A stretch of 64,000 nucleotides of DNA. It comes from Ceratopteris richardii (Eukaryota; Streptophyta; Polypodiopsida; Polypodiales; Pteridaceae). A model generated the notes under the pieces. It worked only from the letters and a program-made list of their open reading frames with translations. It had not been told where the DNA came from and searched no databases. Position numbers and translations under genes: made by a program. Every line of letters starts with the position of its first letter. Within the stretch, counting starts at the first letter, position 1. The stretch covers positions 106,777,979-106,841,978 of the forward strand of contig CM035430.1 in assembly GCA_020310875.1 (NCBI GenBank), written 5' to 3'. Below, piece after piece: positions 1-9,425 of this stretch.

Positions 1-1
1 C

Positions 2-499
2 TCAGATACAAATATCAAAATTTATAGTGATGCAGATTGGGTAGGTAATCCAGATGATAGAAGGTCAACTTTTGGATATATGTGTTATGTGGGAGATAAA
101 CTTATCTCATGGTGTTCCAAGAAGCAACATACAGTTGCTTTGTCTTCTACAGAAGCAGAGTATAAAGGCATGGTTGAAGCTGCAAAGGAAGTAATTTGGC
201 TCAAGACTTTGATGAAGAGTTTTGACATTGTGCATGGGGTACCAATTATATATGGAGATAACATGAGTTCATTGTATTTAGCTGCTAATCCTGTTTTTCA
301 TGCCAGGACCAAACACATTGAGATACAGTATCACTTTCTAAGAGAGAAAGTGATGGATAAGGAGATTGAAGTCATACATACTTCAACAAAAGATCAGATA
401 GCTGATATGCTTACAAAGAGCTTGGATGGACCAAAGCTACAGAAGTTTAAAGACATGGCAGGTATAAAGAAGAAAGGAGAAACCTCAATTGATGATTGA
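2..499 (+). CDS. Copia-0 RNase H, C-terminal part of pol (left-truncated by window)
   Basis: The frame is open from the window edge to TGA at 497-499, so an internal methionine at 80 is not the true start. It is the copia RNase H domain, which degrades the RNA strand of the RNA/DNA hybrid during reverse transcription. Visible hallmarks are YSDADWVG with the first catalytic Asp, the RRST-GY block, the ALSSTEAEY block with the catalytic Glu, the GDN box, and the HARTKHIE-YHF segment typical of copia RNase H, followed by DMLTKSLDG near the C terminus. No stop or frameshift is seen in this part. It is followed directly by the polypurine tract, as expected for the last domain of copia pol. Whether the rest of pol is intact cannot be seen. 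Confidence 0.9.
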   Translation, partial: SDTNIKIYSDADWVGNPDDRRSTFGYMCYVGDKLISWCSKKQHTVALSSTEAEYKGMVEAAKEVIWLKTLMKSFDIVHGVPIIYGDNMSSLYLAANPVFHARTKHIEIQYHFLREKVMDKEIEVIHTSTKDQIADMLTKSLDGPKLQKFKDMAGIKKKGETSIDD

Positions 500-506
500 G
501 GGGGAG
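498..506 (+). other. Polypurine tract of Copia-0
   Basis: GAGGGGGAG overlaps the pol stop codon and lies one base before the LTR start TGTTGG. It is the expected plus-strand primer of an LTR element. Confidence 0.8.
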
Positions 507-507
507 C

Positions 508-1010
508 TGTTGGTGCAGATCAATCACCAATTGAAGATTTGGAGAAAAGAAGATGGATACATTCACAAGAGTGAAGGACATGTACACATATGTACATTAG
601 TTATGACATAGGATACATATACTTATGTTTTGATAAAAGTTTGTACATAATTGCCTATAAATACTTTTGGAAAATGTCGGGATATAGAGAGAAGAAAAGA
701 AGAGACTATGTATGAGCATAGGAATAGAGGAATAAGTGATTGTAAATGTCAATAGACACATGAGGAAGGTGTTGAAATCTCTCTCATTTTTCAGTTGTAG
801 TCTTCTCCAGAAATGAAAGAAATATTGTGCCCGATGTTTCTGTGTTTACTCCGTCTGTGGTAGATCATTTGTGAAATCCTTTTGAGGATATCTAAGTTGG
901 TAGTTAATGAGTCTGTGACCTGAGTTTCAGAGTCTAATTGCAAACAGGCTAGGAGAATTGTTAGTAGGAACATTCATATGTGTTGAGTGTTCACAGTTAT
1001 CTGAAACAGG
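508..1010 (+). repeat. 3' LTR of Copia-0 (right end approximate)
   Basis: It starts TGTTGG immediately after the polypurine tract. A TATA box (TATAAATA, 656-663) lies about 150 bases in. A run of self-complementary ACATGT/ACATATGT motifs at 575-625 could be an upstream promoter element. The right end is not certain, because no partner LTR is in the window. Confidence 0.6.
656..663 (+). promoter_or_regulatory. TATA box in Copia-0 LTR
   Basis: TATAAATA in the U3-like part of the LTR, in a normal position for an LTR promoter. Confidence 0.5.
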
Positions 1011-1049
1011 CGCAGATTTCGAGTTCAAAGAAATGAGTAGTGCTCAGTG

Positions 1050-1524
1050 CACAGTGTAAAGTTTTACACATATGATAGCTCAAAATCTAAGTTGAGAGAT
1101 AAGCTATCTATAGCCAAAAGGATTTTGTAAAACGGGTTCGACATTGTGAGAACCAAAGTTAAGAAGTTAGGGGTGTCAAATCGACTTCTCAGAAGTGTAG
1201 ATTTGGACATAGGTAACTTGTGAAGTTGATTTCTCAAGTTATACTAAACCTTTTGAAGAATTTTAACTTGGAGGAGGTGCGCAATCTCTAGGCGACACTC
1301 CATACAAAATTTCATAGAAAACTTTACATGTTTGATAGGTCAATGAGAAGAAATTGTGCAGCAAACTTTCTGTGTTTTATCTTCTTCACAGATTTTCTCA
1401 ACTTTTGATAATTTGGAGATTGGACCTCTAATATGGTGAAGGTTTTGACTTACTCTTGATATAGAGGTGTTCTAAATTCAAGAGTAGGTTGTTCTTTTGG
1501 AGATTAACACTCTCCATCAAACTG
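1050..1524 (+). repeat. Left arm of a long inverted repeat around Copia-A1
   Basis: Read forward, this stretch matches the reverse complement of 4540-4945 over roughly 400 bases with many substitutions and small gaps. Shared landmarks include GGTGTCAAA-TCGACT, GACATAGGTA, AACTTGGAG-AGGTG, AAACTTTACA and, at the inner edge, GGAGATTAA-ACTCTCCATCAA. The arms point inward at a copia fragment. LTRs of one element would be direct repeats, so these are not the LTRs of Copia-A1. Confidence 0.75.
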
Positions 1525-2399
1525 CAGGTACTAAAGCTAATGCAAAAGATGTGGAAGATGATGATATTCTGCATATTCCAATTCGTGCTGCGATTTCTAT
1601 TGCACCTACTATATAGCAAATTTGTTGGGATGGCAGAGATGCCCAGGCACATGCATTGATAGCTTTGTCTGTCAAACATACTATAATTCCTCACACTCGC
1701 TCTTGCAGAACAGCTAAGGATGCTTGGGATATACTTACCACATTGTAGAAAGCTAGGAATGAGGCTCGTGTTGCTTACCTCCGACAACAGTTGGAGAGTG
1801 AGCACATGAATGAAGGTGATTCTTTGGACAGTTTTCTAACAAAGATCAAAGACTTGAAGGAACACTTGATTTCTGCTGATGAAGCTATACCAGATAGCTC
1901 ACTTTTGCAGACCATTCTAAATGGTCTTCCAGGTTCATATCAAAGTTTTGCTTCGACTCTTCGGTTGATGATGAAAGGAAATCCAAATACCTTGTCATTT
2001 GAGAAGTTAGTCTCTGTTTTGTTGTAGGAAGATCAGTCGAGGTAAAGCAGGTCCATTATGCATGTTGCAGAACAAGCTTTCTTGGCAAGTGAGAAGGGCA
2101 AACGAAAATGGAGCTCTTCTACTAGTAAGTAGAAATCTCCAAATGCTGCACATTCAAAGAAAGAAGACAAAGATGAGAAGAAATCAGAAAAGCAGAAATT
2201 GTGTTTCCAATATTGTAAAGAAAATGATCATGTCATTAAGAGCTGTCCAAAACTGGCTGCTAAAGAGGCAAAGAAGAAAGAGGCCAGAATGGTTGTTGCA
2301 GAGGCTTCTACACCAAAAACAGAGTCTACTAAGCTTGTCTAGGATGAAGAATGGGCGTTTACTACTGTTTGCAGTTTTGACCCATCTTCTCATGAGTAG
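1525..2399 (+). pseudogene. Copia-A1 gag, degenerate
   Basis: Translation in pieces gives a copia Gag of the UBN2 type: WDGRDAQAHALIAL, KDAWDIL and a block at 1791-2027 ending in LPGSYQSF and FEKLVSVLL. It would form the nucleocapsid shell that packages element RNA. In-frame stops interrupt it near 1614, 1746 and 2025. Where a context can be judged they look like CAG or TGG changed to TAG. The zinc knuckle region (about 2195-2250) keeps C-x2-C-x4-H-x4-C in broken frame, and the second copy, Copia-A2, begins at this point. The 5' end, LTR and primer site are missing, because the inverted repeat arm abuts the gag start. Confidence 0.75.
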
Positions 2400-2402
2400 T
2401 GC

Positions 2403-3389
2403 ATGTCTGTAGTAGACTCAGATGTTTGGTACTTTGATAGTGAGGTGACCAAACATATTACCTTGCAATGCAGTTTCTTCTCTTCACTCGAGTGTGCCCC
2501 TATAGGGAATACTGTTACATGCACCAACTCCTCTTATCCAGTTATAGGAGTTGGTAAGATCATTTTGACTACTATTGATGGTAGTTGTTTTACTTAGTCA
2601 GATGCTTTATTTGTGCCAGGGATCAAGAAAAATGTGTTATCAGTTTTTGCATTAGCCAAGATTGGCTTGGTTTTGAAATCTATTGATGAGAGATGTACAG
2701 TTCATGATCAATCGAATGGCGACATCATTATTGCCTTTGGCATTTTATGTCATGGGATGTATAAGCTCATAGACTATGAAAGATTTGTAAATGATTCAGC
2801 GTGCGCAATACATGATTCTCAGGCTATGTAAGATGCAAAGCTTTGGCATGCATGCTTTGGTCATCTAAATTTTGCTAGTTTGCTACACATGCAGAAATAT
2901 GAAATGGTGTCCTCTTTGCCCCAAACTTGAGGCACCCGATAAACATGTATGTGAAGGTTGTATTTTGGGCAAAATGTAGTGTTCTTCCTTTACAAAAGAT
3001 GGTTCTGTTTGAGCTACTCAGAAATTGTAGCTTGTTCACAGTGAGGTCTGTGGTCATATGCAGACACCCTCTTTTGGATATTATGTTTACTTTGTGACTT
3101 TCATTGATGATTTTTCTAGGCATGCATGGGTATATCTATTGAAAGCAAATTCCAAAGTGTTTATGTGCTTCAAACATGTTTTGGTTTTGGCTAAAAATCT
3201 ATCAGCATGTAAAATGGGCACCCTCTGTTTTGATCGAGGTGTATGATCAAGAGTCAAGCTTTACCACATAGTTTCTGGCTTGAAGCTGTCATGTGGGCAA
3301 CATATGTGCTTAACACATGTCCTACTAAAGCCCTATAGTCCATCACTCCATATGAGGCTTGGCATGGTCACAATACATCTATTGCTCAT
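2403..3389 (+). pseudogene. Copia-A1 protease and integrase N-terminal part, degenerate
   Basis: The protease site reads FDSEVTKH where copia proteases have DSGA(T/S), so the catalytic turn is lost. The segment 2613-2831 is the pre-integrase linker (VPGIKKNVLSV). The integrase zinc-binding and core region follows at about 2840-3250, with stops and frameshifts; FVTFIDDFSRHAWVY is recognisable at 3090-3130. Comparison with Copia-A2 shows that about 135 bases of the core are deleted near 3238, which removes the catalytic Glu segment. The two sides share GAGG at the joint, so a microhomology deletion is likely. Confidence 0.75.
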
Positions 3390-4539
3390 GTGCGTGTTTT
3401 TGGCTGTTTGGCATATGCATTAGTGCCTGAACAACATCGTAAAAAATTGGATGATAAAGTAGTAAAATGTATTTTTGTTGGGTACAATTCTGAAAGCAAA
3501 GGCTATCGTCTATATCATCCACAATCTAAATGCATTCTGGTCAGCCATGATATTGTTTTTGTGGAAGATGCTATTCAGTCCTTACTTTCATGTACTAAGG
3601 AGAGATCTGTTAGCTCCAAAGACATGTATGACACTTTGCTGCTTCTTTTTAAGGATGGACAATCTAGTGCTTGTCCTAATGGGCCAACTTCTCAGCCTTT
3701 GCAAGTTTCATGTGATGATGCAGACCATTCCACCTCTGATGTAGTTTTACATTATGCACTTGTTGATGATAGAGATGATATTGAGCACGCAAAAATTATG
3801 CCAAAATGGCTAGTGCAGACTTTGCGTGACAACAAATTAGATGCACCTTTGTCATATCGTACTCATTCAGGCTCTCATAGTGCCTCTTTTGCATCAAATT
3901 GCTATGCTATGGCTGCCTCTAGTCTCTATGATGAGACTGAACCTGTTTTGTTTGATGAAGCACAAAATTCTGAACATTGGATGGCTGCAATGCAATCTAA
4001 ATATGATGCTATCATGAAAAATGGTATCTGGTCTTTATGTGACTTGCCTATTCACAAGAAGGCCATTGGCACTAAGTGGGTATACAAGCTGAAGCATGAA
4101 ACTGATGGAACAGTTGACATGTATAAGGCTAGGCTTGTTGCAAAGGGTTATGTGCACGAAAGAGGCATTGATTTTGACAAAATCTTTGATCCGAATGGCC
4201 AAATGACTACTGTTCATAGAATGTGTGCACTTGCAACTCATCATCATTTGAATTTACGTCAGTTGGACATTCAAACAACATTTCAGAATGGTGACTTGCA
4301 TGAAGAGGGGTATGTTTTTCAGCCCCATGGCTTTGTGTAGAAAGGGTATGAAAACCAGGTGTGTAGGTTAAAGAAGGCATTATATGGTTTGAAGCAAGCA
4401 CCACGTACTTGGTATGAAAAGATACATGCCTATCTCATTGCACATGGTTTTGAGAACAATTGAACTAAAAGCACCTTCTATGTTAAGCGTGCTAATGATG
4501 TGCTTATGATCATTGTGGTATATGTTGATGACATGCTGC
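3390..4539 (+). pseudogene. Copia-A1 integrase C-terminus and reverse transcriptase, truncated
   Basis: A 316-codon open stretch (3390-4340) carries the end of integrase (RVFGCLAYAL, FVGYNSESKGYRLY), an acidic linker, and the start of copia RT (GTKWVYKLK, YKARLVAKGY, LRQLDIQTTFQNGDLHEE). A TAG at 4338-4340 interrupts it. RT then continues as [18 protein letters not shown] and the active-site box YVDDML at about 4520. Immediately after that box the element stops and the right inverted repeat arm begins. RNase H, polypurine tract and LTR are absent. It cannot encode a working polymerase. Confidence 0.85.
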
Positions 4540-4945
4540 TTGATGGAGAGTATTAATCTCCAAAATAACAAGTTATCCTTGATGTTAGAACACCCTTTAT
4601 ATCAAGAACAACTCATAACCTCAACCAATTTTGGAAGACTAATGACAAATTTTCAAGACTTGAGTTAACTGTGAAGAAACTCATTACACAAAAAAGTCTG
4701 CTACACTTAATCCATTCATTGACTAATCAAATGTGTAAAGTTTTCAATGAAACTTTATAGAAGGTGTCGTCTAATGTTTCCACACCTTCTCCAAGTTAGA
4801 ACTCCTCAAAAGGATCAATAGATCTTGAGATTTCCTCCAAACAATGTACCTATGTCTGAAACTATTCTTCTATATAGTCGACTTTGACACCTTTCAACTT
4901 AAAGAATGAGTGCTTAATTGCTCAAAAATTTACACTCTGGAGGGA
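4540..4945 (-). repeat. Right arm of the inverted repeat around Copia-A1
   Basis: The reverse complement aligns with 1050-1524. The inner edge (CTTGATGGAGAGTATTAATC) mirrors the left arm's inner edge at 1503-1524. The outer limit is blurred near 4945, where a Gypsy-1 LTR takes over. Confidence 0.75.
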
Positions 4946-4949
4946 GATT

Positions 4950-5487
4950 TGATCAAAACATTGACCATCCAATTTGCACCTATACTTTTCTTCACTCCTT
5001 CTCTTTACACATGTAAGTGTTCCTACTTACATTTTTGCAAGTGCATTTTGTTCAAGTCGAGGAGTCCTCAAGCTTGAGGAGTATTAGAATATCACCCTAC
5101 AAATTTTCATAATTTTTAGACTCCGTTTGAGCCCCCAAATAAGCCCTAGAACCTATTTTTTAACTAGGTTGGACACTAGGTCTGGATAGGGCCAAAACCA
5201 CTCAAAAAACTATAAAAAGGGCTGGAGAGCTCATTTTTGAGGTTAGCTTGTTGTAGATTTGAGCTTTGTAAGAGAGTTCTTTTGTAATCGAAGTCTTCCA
5301 TTGTTCCACTCTTTGCTCTTACTTTGTGCACGTGTGTGTTTATGTGTGTGCATGCTTGTGTGCTTTCACTCACACACTTGTGCCATCACTTGCTCACGAT
5401 CTTCATACCGGTCCTCACGTCTCCGCGGATTGACATTTATGAGGTGAATCTCCTCACGTTGGTACTTGCGATTTTGCTAGAGTGACA
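4950..5487 (+). repeat. 5' LTR of Gypsy-1 (left end approximate)
   Basis: From about 5045 it aligns with the Gypsy-2 LTR: GAGGAGTCCTC-AGCTTGAGGAGTAT, then ACTAGG-GGACACTAGGTCTGGA, the TATA box, the GTGTGTGCATGCTTGTG tract, and the end TGCTAGAGTGACA at 5487. The first part, before about 5040, is not alignable, so the exact start is unknown. Confidence 0.7.
5211..5219 (+). promoter_or_regulatory. TATA box in Gypsy-1 LTR
   Basis: TATAAAAAG occurs at the same relative place as in both Gypsy-2 LTRs (22892 and 39189). Confidence 0.6.
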
Positions 5488-5494
5488 CCAAATT

Positions 5495-5511
5495 TGGCAT
5501 TGTTGCTAGGG
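5495..5511 (+). other. Decayed primer-binding site of Gypsy-1
   Basis: TGGCATTGTTGCTAGGG stands where Gypsy-2 has TGGCGCCGTTGCCGGGG, the complement of the plant tRNA-Asp 3' end. All four differences are C to T or G to A, as left by cytosine deamination. The site should now prime poorly. Confidence 0.75.
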
Positions 5512-6713
5512 AGAGAGCTTGGAGGACAAGCATGTGATGGTAAGATGTAGAGTAACAATGTTGGAAGGTAAAAAAAATCATCATTTTCTATTCAATTTCT
5601 GATTTTTCTCCATCCTCCTCTTCATCATCATCACCATCTTCTCCCACCTTCATCTTCTCATATTTTTCCCTTTTTTTTAGTGTACATTTACCTCATTTTT
5701 CACTTGTGGCTGCGAGCAAGAAGCTTAGAGGGAATGTAGAACTGAATCGCTAAAGAAAAACTCTTGAAACACTCTCAAAGCACCAAAATGCTAAGCGACA
5801 ATTCCTGCGGCGTGACACCACCTGCGCCAAGTATCGCGAGTGCAATATCGCGGGTTTGGAGGGAGATTTTGCATCTACAGACACATAAGAGTAACAAGGA
5901 GGACATAAGGTACAGATATTTGCAAAAATGTTTGAATTTGGACTCCAAATTATCCGTGCCATGATCGGTTGAGTTCAAGTATCGTGATACTTGAATTCCC
6001 GTGTTTTGCGATATTTGGTAGATATCATGTATCTCCAATATCTTTCACTCCCCAAGTGTCACGATATCAAAGTGTCACGATATCCACGTGTCACCAATAT
6101 CTAGGTGTCGCCCAAGGCCGAAGTGTCACGATATTTAGGTGTCATGATCTGAGTCAAGTGTCGCAATACTCAAGTGTCGTGCTCAAGCCAAGTGTCATGA
6201 TATTTAGGTGTCGTGTGTCGGTAGTCATCCAAGTATCGAGTGTCACCAATTGTAGGTGCCGTGTGGATCACAAATATCGTGTGTCGTGGCCGCCCAAGTA
6301 TCGTGTGTCATTTCCATCACGTGTTGTGTGTTGTGACCACCAAGTGTCGCGACACCCGAGTGTCATGTTTAGGGCCAAGTGTCTCGATATCCATGTGTCG
6401 CATATCACCAACACTCAGGTGTCGTGTGTCGCCGACACTCAAGTATCGTGTGTCGTGTTGGTCGTGTATCATGATAGCTCTCAAGTATCGTTTATCGTGG
6501 CAAGGCAAGTATCGTGTATCGTTTGGTCCCAAGTATCACCAATACTTCCTAAGTATCATGTATTGCCTATTCTGAAGCAATCCCAAAGAGGTCCTGTTTC
6601 CCTGTTTTAACCCCCAGAACCCTGAATTGGCATAACTTTCTCATACGAACCAAGGGAACACCAAAGGATTTTGAGCAATACAAGGGGAAAATTGGAACTA
6701 GAAGACAAAGCTT
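5512..6713 (+). other. Gypsy-1 5' leader with degenerate short-repeat array
   Basis: Untranslated leader between primer site and gag. Its first half is T-rich and shows nothing else recognisable. From about 5830, and densely from 6050 to 6560, a motif of the form AAGTGTCGCGATAT recurs with irregular spacing and many CG to CA or TG changes (TCACGATAT, TCATGATAT, TATCGTGTGTCG). Short open frames here are by-products of the repeat and are not genes. Confidence 0.7.
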
Positions 6714-7262
6714 ATGAACCTGAGGTCTGGTAGACACTTAGGAAAGGATGGGCAAAGCATTAGATTATCTGAGGCTAGTGTCAACCATACAACTAAGTCT
6801 TGGGCACAACAACTAAGTGGTTATCCCTACGTGCTAAGTTCCGACACAAGTGACTCAGAAATGTCCTTCAACATGGAGATACCCACACGTAGCTCAGGTA
6901 CTTCCTATTTACAGACACCAAAAGGTCCCTATAAGACACAATTGGAATCTATCAAGACCAACCAATTAAGTGCTCGCATCCATGAGGATGGCATGAGGCG
7001 ATCAGTGGTCCAACTAAAAAATCCAGATCAGCCCTTTGCACTCGAACGCCCAGTGGTTAAGTTTGAAAAGGGTTCATACATTGATAAGGAAGGAACCATG
7101 TATGTGGTTACCAGCCTACCAGATAGAACAGATGAGTTTGGAAACATCATTCCTGAGAACGAGCTAGGAGACCTGAAGCAAAGAGACCTAGTACGAGAAC
7201 CCAAGACACCCCGTGGCAAATCTGTTTTGACTAGAGTGCTCACTCCAGAGTGGATTCCTTAA
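6714..7262 (+). pseudogene. Gypsy-1 gag, N-terminal part
   Basis: It starts MNLRSGRHL, like the Gypsy-2 gag at 24953, and runs colinearly with it through SVNHT-KSWAQQL, GPYKTQLE, DGMRRSVVQLKNPDQ, GTMYVVTSLPDRTDEFGN and TPRGKSVLTR. It ends at a TAA where Gypsy-2 has CAA, which is a C to T change. The frame then shifts before the next segment at 7357. This region precedes the capsid domain and has no function I can name. Confidence 0.75.
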
Positions 7263-7284
7263 GACCATAAAAGCATAGAGATAT

Positions 7285-8335
7285 TCTTGAATAGGGAAAC
7301 AGAGGAAGCTTTTCAGAGATTCAAGCTAGACCAACCTAGCCCAATAGTCACCCTCTATGAGTTCAAAGATCCAGAGATGCCAGGAAAAGTTGTCTATCAC
7401 AGAGCATGATAGGCATGCATACACTTGGCAAGGGGAATTATTTTTTCCTCCACCACAATCTAATATTTCTCATGGCCACCAAGGTGTAGGTTCATTCCAA
7501 GCTCATGAGGCACAACGGGAACGAACAAGAGAGAGACTAGAGGTAAGTTTTGCGCACACTGTGGGCAGAGATAGATCAAGACATGCAGGTGAAAGACTTG
7601 AAAGCGAGAGACAAAGAGCACATAGGCATCAAAGAGATGAACATGAGTTTCCATTGCCTAGAGCCTGAGAGCACCTAAGAACCCTTAGACCCTCTCAAGT
7701 GGTTAAGGCAATGAAGAACTACTTTGATGGGTCAGGAGATCCTTATGATCATGTGGCCGAGTTCAAACAAGTGTTAAGAGCTGAACAGGTCGAGGACTTG
7801 TTCAATCAGTTCAAGGCGTTTGTTTTGACTCTCAAGGGTACTGCCTTAGCTTGGTTTCAACCCCTAAATAGTCACAACTATCGAGACATAGGACAAGTGC
7901 TAGAAGCATTCATTGTAGAATTTTCTAAGAGTGGTGTCAGGCATAACACATCATCCTTGATCCATAGCTTCAAGCAGACACCCCAAGAAATAATGTGACT
8001 TGCAGGAAGAAGGTTTAGACAGTACTTGGAAAGATGCCCCATTCCAGAGTTACCCAGACCAGTCAAACAAGTGGCTTTGTTTTTAGATGGCTTACTGAGC
8101 ACCAAGTTAAGATCATATGTGTACTTGAAAGAGCCTAGATCCATAGAAGAGTGTGTGTGGATATGTATTGACATATAAGACAATTTGGGTGAGGAGTTAG
8201 GACTGTCCAAACTCTATAAGGATTCTAACAGTTCTACCTGTCATACCTCTAGAACCTCCACTAAGATAGATGAGATAGCTGAGCAATTTGCCAAAAAGCT
8301 AGGAGTCCAAAATAGACAAACACCAAGATTCAACT
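7285..8335 (+). pseudogene. Gypsy-1 gag capsid module, first copy (a)
   Basis: It corresponds to Gypsy-2 gag from the NRETDEAF block to the KQ-PRF block: HAYTWQGELFF, an Arg/Glu-rich linker, then the capsid (MKNYFDGSGDPYDHVAEF, ALAWFQPL, SLIHSFKQTPQE, YLERCPIPELP, VALFLDGLLSTKLRSYVYLK) and EECVWICIDI. Interruptions include TGA near 7666, TGA near 7996 and TAA near 8176; the first two replace CGA or AGA codons. The whole module is repeated immediately downstream. Confidence 0.8.
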
Positions 8336-8340
8336 CATTG

Positions 8341-9425
8341 AATCTCTTAAACCGAGAGACTGATGAGGCCTTTTGGAGGTATAAGACTGACCAGTCTAAT
8401 GAAGCAGGAATGCTCACAATCTGTGAGTTCAAAGATCTTGATAGCCCTAACAAAGTGACCTATTTGGACAATACTTCATAAAGGATCTTTGTGGTCTCAA
8501 AGCATGGGAGGCATGCTTACACTTGGAAGGGTGAATTTGTTTTCCCTCAACCAAGATCTAATGTGTCTTACGATCACCAAGGGGCTACAACATCCCACAC
8601 ACATGGAGCTCAAAGGGACAAGAGTAGAGATAGGCCAGAAGTGAGCTTTGCTAACCCACTAGGAAGAGAAAGGACAAGAATAGAGACGGATAGAATGGAA
8701 ACTGAGAGACCTAGGGACCCAAGGAACCCAAGAAATGTAGATGATTTTCCCTTGCCAAGGCCTAGGGAACACACGAGGACCTTGAGGCCTACATAACTAG
8801 TTAAGTCCATGAAGAATTGCTTCGATGGCACAGGAGACCCCTATGATCATGTGGTAGAATTTAGGCAAGTCTTGAGAGCTGAACAAGTTGAAGACTTGTT
8901 TACTCAATACAATGCTTTTGGCCTAACTCTCAAGAACACTGCATTGACTTGGTTTCAGCCGCTTCACCAAGGTCAGTTTAGAAACATAGACCAACTTCTA
9001 AAAGCCTTCATCACGGAATTTTCTAAGAGTGACATATGGCACAATACCTCTTCCTTGATACATGGCTTCAAGTAGACACCTCAAGAGACGGTTAGACTTG
9101 CAGGAGGAAGGTTTAGGCAATACCTAGAGATATGTCTGGTTCCAGAGTTACCCACTCTAGCCAAACAAGTGGCTTTATTCCTAGATGGATTGCTAAGTAC
9201 CAAATTGAGATCATATGTGTACTTGAAGGACCCTAGAACCATAGAAGAGTGTGTACGCATGTGCATAGACATTGAGGATAACCTAGGGGAGGAATTGGAT
9301 CTTTCAAAAATCTACAAAGATTCAGATAGCTCTACTAGCCTCAATTCAAATCCATCCACATCCATTGAGGAACTGCCTGAGAAAGTATCTTAGAAGCTTG
9401 GAGTCTCAAGTAAACAAATCCCAAG
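8341..9425 (+). pseudogene. Gypsy-1 gag capsid module, second copy (b)
   Basis: A second head-to-tail copy of the previous segment in the same frame: LLNRETDEAFWRYKTDQ, HAYTWKGEFVFPQPRSNVSY, MKNCFDGTGDPYDHVVEFRQVLR, ALTWFQPLHQGQFRNID, SLIHGFK, VALFLDGLLSTKLRSYVYLKDP, EECVRMCIDIEDNLGEEL. It resembles the single Gypsy-2 copy more closely than it resembles module a. Stops near 8479, 8794, 9073 and 9391 interrupt it. Confidence 0.85.

Larger units (their letters stand above)
1..1010 (+). mobile_element. Copia-0, 3' end of a Ty1/copia retrotransposon
   Basis: This is the right-hand end of a copia element whose body lies outside the window. In order it shows the RNase H tail of pol, a polypurine tract and an LTR beginning TGTTGG. 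The order fixes the orientation as plus. The right end of the LTR was not located: no second copy is present for comparison, and the sequence runs into an inverted repeat arm near 1050. Confidence 0.8.

Noticed and set aside
1050..1524. Inverted repeat arm as an LTR of Copia-A1
   Set aside because: The arms are inverted, the right arm abuts RT and not a polypurine tract, and no primer site is present.
6240..6575. Open frames of about 70-110 codons in the Gypsy-1 leader
   Set aside because: They follow the short degenerate repeat, overlap one another on both strands, and have no counterpart in Gypsy-2.
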